Below, piece by piece: positions 61,901 through 64,000 of a stretch of DNA of 64,000 nucleotides. Position numbers and translations under genes: made by a program. A model generated the notes under the pieces. It worked only from the letters and a program-made list of their open reading frames with translations, searched no databases and was not told the origin of the DNA. Source of the stretch: Punica granatum (Eukaryota; Streptophyta; Magnoliopsida; Myrtales; Lythraceae); assembly GCF_007655135.1 (NCBI RefSeq), contig NC_045134.1, positions 22,716,568-22,780,567 on the forward strand, read 5' to 3'. Every line of letters starts with the position of its first letter. The first letter of the stretch is position 1.

Positions 61901-64000
61901 TAGAACCCTTCTCTTTACGGCGAATCTCCAGCTGTTCAGGTGTTTCTGTCTGCTCTACAACAAGAACTCTATAGCCCTGCTTCATGATTCATTAAGGTGG
62001 CTCTAATTAAAAGTCGTCCTAATACAAAAGTTGGAATAACAGGGACAAATAAATTTGAGATACGGTAACCTTTCTCGCCAATTTTTCCACATTCATTGAG
62101 AAGTTTCTTTCTGGGAATCCACAATGGGGTTGTTCTCCCTATGAAGGTAAATAACTGTCAGATAAGGATACAGAGGTGGTCCACCATCATATCTTCTCTC
62201 TTATTAATATTTCAAATTAGAAAATAAAAATAGTAAAAGAAGATCTCAGTGGACATATAGCAAAATATTTGATTTAAAAATGGATGCAGTCCAACAATCT
62301 ATTACCTTCATATACTGTAAATCCAGTTCCCTGGCTCCTACATGTGCGTCCATTTCAAAAAGTTCATAGAATTTTCCCATCTGTGCAAGCAGAATAAATC
62401 TTCATCACATAACTGCATTGATTTGTACGATAACAAACATAAGTAGTTGGCTCAATCTAGTACAATACAACAGCGTTAATACCTTAAAAAATAAGACTTT
62501 GTCCATGTGCTTTGACTTAAATTCCCACCATTGTCTCTGCAGGATAAGATGTGAGCGTATCAACCAAATAGAATATGGTAAAAGTACTTAGAAAACCAGA
62601 ACCAAGTATCAGCTTATTATGTTTAAATATTAAATGCACCTGTCCACCAGATAAACTTTTGAGGAAATCAGGAGGCAAGTAGAGAGTTTTAGGATCATAA
62701 TCTACATCTCCAGGCCGTCTTTTCTTTGCATCTCTACGTGCCCTGCCTCAAACCAAAAGAACCAGTACATAACAGTCATCATCTTGCTTTCATCAGTATA
62801 AAACAGAGGGTATTTTATAAGGAAATCTACTTAATTCAATTAATGCATCAAACGGGAAATTTGGGAGTCTGGTATTTATCTACAACTACAACAGAACACT
62901 TCCTTAGTCAACAGTCCAACAGTTATTTTAATTTTAAATAGGACCTGACACAGATAATCGATTTATTTAGTGTTTAAAGCATAAGTATCCTGCTACCATG
63001 AAAAGCTTATGGCACCATTATCCTTCTTTCACAACTCCGAGTTTGAAAAAAGCATACAAGATAAAAGGAATACTCACGGTCCAAGAAATTTGAGCTTCTC
63101 AGCCTCCCGCAAACCAAATCTTTCAGAAACATCAGGTGGCAAAGAAGAAGCCAGACCATTAGATGTCTTCTTACCTTCAGCTGCAGGAAAGTCATGCCAA
63201 GATTAAAAATAATCTGTCACGGCATGAGAAACTTTGCTGTAACTTTAAAACGACTAATATTTCCAGTTAAGCACATCTCTGGATTTGTTTTTTCACCAAA
63301 AATGCATGAAATGAAGACTCCAGGAGTGAGAAAACAAGGGGGGCCCGAGAACAACTTATTTCAAGGCCTCATGGTAAGACATTCAACTACTAAACTTTTG
63401 AAGTGAAATGCATACAGTAGTGCCATAGACAGGGCAACAAGGGCCTGATTGCTGGAGTAACCAATCAAGATATAAACTTCTTCTGCCACTTAAGATAACC
63501 AAGCCACGATGATTGCATTTTCGAAAATTTATAAGATTGTTGGGTTCCACTGCCACTAACTTGAGCTTCTGGATTGGCCATGTCTCATCTACTTGTAAGC
63601 CCACTGAAAATTTAAGAGATTCTTTTCTTGTTCTTCAGCTCGGAATTTATTAAGATTCATCATTCCTCTTCTAAGTTTCGACAGTCCAAAAAAACCATAA
63701 ATTGTCACAAGAGTCGGGACAACAGCGGCAATGACAAACAATTGTAGTCCACCTAACATTCTTTTATTCCATGAGGAATTCCCTCTCTTTAAAGAAAAGC
63801 AGCAAACATTATGAACTACACACAACGATAAGCTATAAGAAACGAATTATATCTTAACAACATGAAAATTCACAAAATTAAGACACCACTACTTACATTC
63901 CGAGATATTATTCCCGGTCTCAGCTGAAGAAACTTTACACCCCTCCTTGCCGAGACCTCCAGCACCACTCTTACTCTTCTTCCCCAGCACCAACTCTTTT
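55915..64000 (-). CDS. MSH6: DNA mismatch repair protein MSH6 (N-terminus beyond window edge)
   Basis: MSH6 pairs with MSH2 as MutS-alpha and recognises base mismatches and small loops. Exons, 5' to 3': 64000(partial)-63897, 63180-63078, 62742-62640, 62536-62483, 62380-62306, 62138-62070, 61976-61893, 61346-61152, 60879-60332, 60238-60109, 59594-59503, 59421-59243, 59166-58964, 58865-58764, 58323-58161, 57951-57665, 57586-57449, 57002-56923, 56802-56703, 56467-56338, 56162-55915. All junctions keep phase; about 1,060 residues are visible. The mismatch-binding Phe-x-Glu is in KMGKFYELFEMD. Core and lever parts include EVRPVEIIKP and LSALGGAIYYLRQAFLDE. The ATPase has Walker A GPNMGGKST, DHIMAGQSTFLTELSE, Walker B ALDELGRGTATSDG and STHYHR. 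Plant MSH6 is about 1,300 residues, so roughly 250, including the PCNA motif and Tudor domain, lie outside. No lesion was found. Confidence 0.96.
56642..56701. repeat. 30-bp tandem duplication beside an MSH6 splice donor
   Basis: Two units, 56,642-56,671 and 56,672-56,701, share CATTGCAA(C/T)GTAAAACAG then AAGAAAGACAT. On the coding strand the second unit abuts the donor GTATGTC of the exon that ends at 56,703, and the first unit repeats most of that sequence as GGATGTC. Confidence 0.85.

Overview
The window is nuclear DNA from a flowering plant, most likely a eudicot. Genes have many short GT-AG introns, AT-rich spacers separate them, and the encoded proteins are plant-specific (plastid lipase, PADRE, pectinesterase/invertase inhibitor). 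I cannot name the species from sequence alone. No tRNA, rRNA, CRISPR array or organelle insert was seen.

Eight protein-coding loci can be modelled. From left to right they are: a PLIP-type plastid lipase (+, 2.27-6.02 kb) with three frameshifts in its 3' half; a small secreted pectinesterase/invertase inhibitor (-, 9.36-10.11 kb); a TMEM205-like membrane protein (-, 15.19-16.89 kb); a large nuclear protein with four BRCT domains and a PHD finger (+, 23.37-29.59 kb); a TPR protein with a degenerate J domain (-, 30.79-34.34 kb); an N-myristoylated PADRE/DUF4228 protein (-, 43.89-44.38 kb); the COPII GTPase SAR1 (-, 46.91-49.80 kb); and the mismatch-repair ATPase MSH6 (-, 55.92 kb to beyond the window edge, N-terminus missing). 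Exon coordinates were worked out by matching splice sites, reading phase and family conservation. These are ordinary nuclear genes with no operon logic and no evident shared pathway; the BRCT/PHD protein and MSH6 may both act in genome maintenance but are 26 kb apart.

The space between genes is shaped by transposable elements. The clearest is an array of three LTRs and two internal regions (10,480-14,361) bounded by one 5-bp target duplication. It is a gag-only, non-autonomous Ty3-type element placed about 370 bp upstream of the inhibitor gene. Two large foldback elements sit side by side at 50.2-52.9 kb; the second has a 9-bp target duplication. A related foldback MITE lies in an intron of the TPR gene, and a Tourist-type MITE with TTA duplications lies at 36.1 kb. 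A decayed LTR-like element with degenerate mini-repeats occupies about 20.6-22.9 kb. A broken reading frame of unknown family lies at 53.7-55.3 kb, and 34.5-43.9 kb is almost gene-free.

No clearly new biological system was found. The items most worth checking are the frameshift cluster in the lipase, the three-LTR gag-only array, the foldback pair, the unidentified broken reading frame at 53.7-55.3 kb, and the J domain that has lost its HPD motif.
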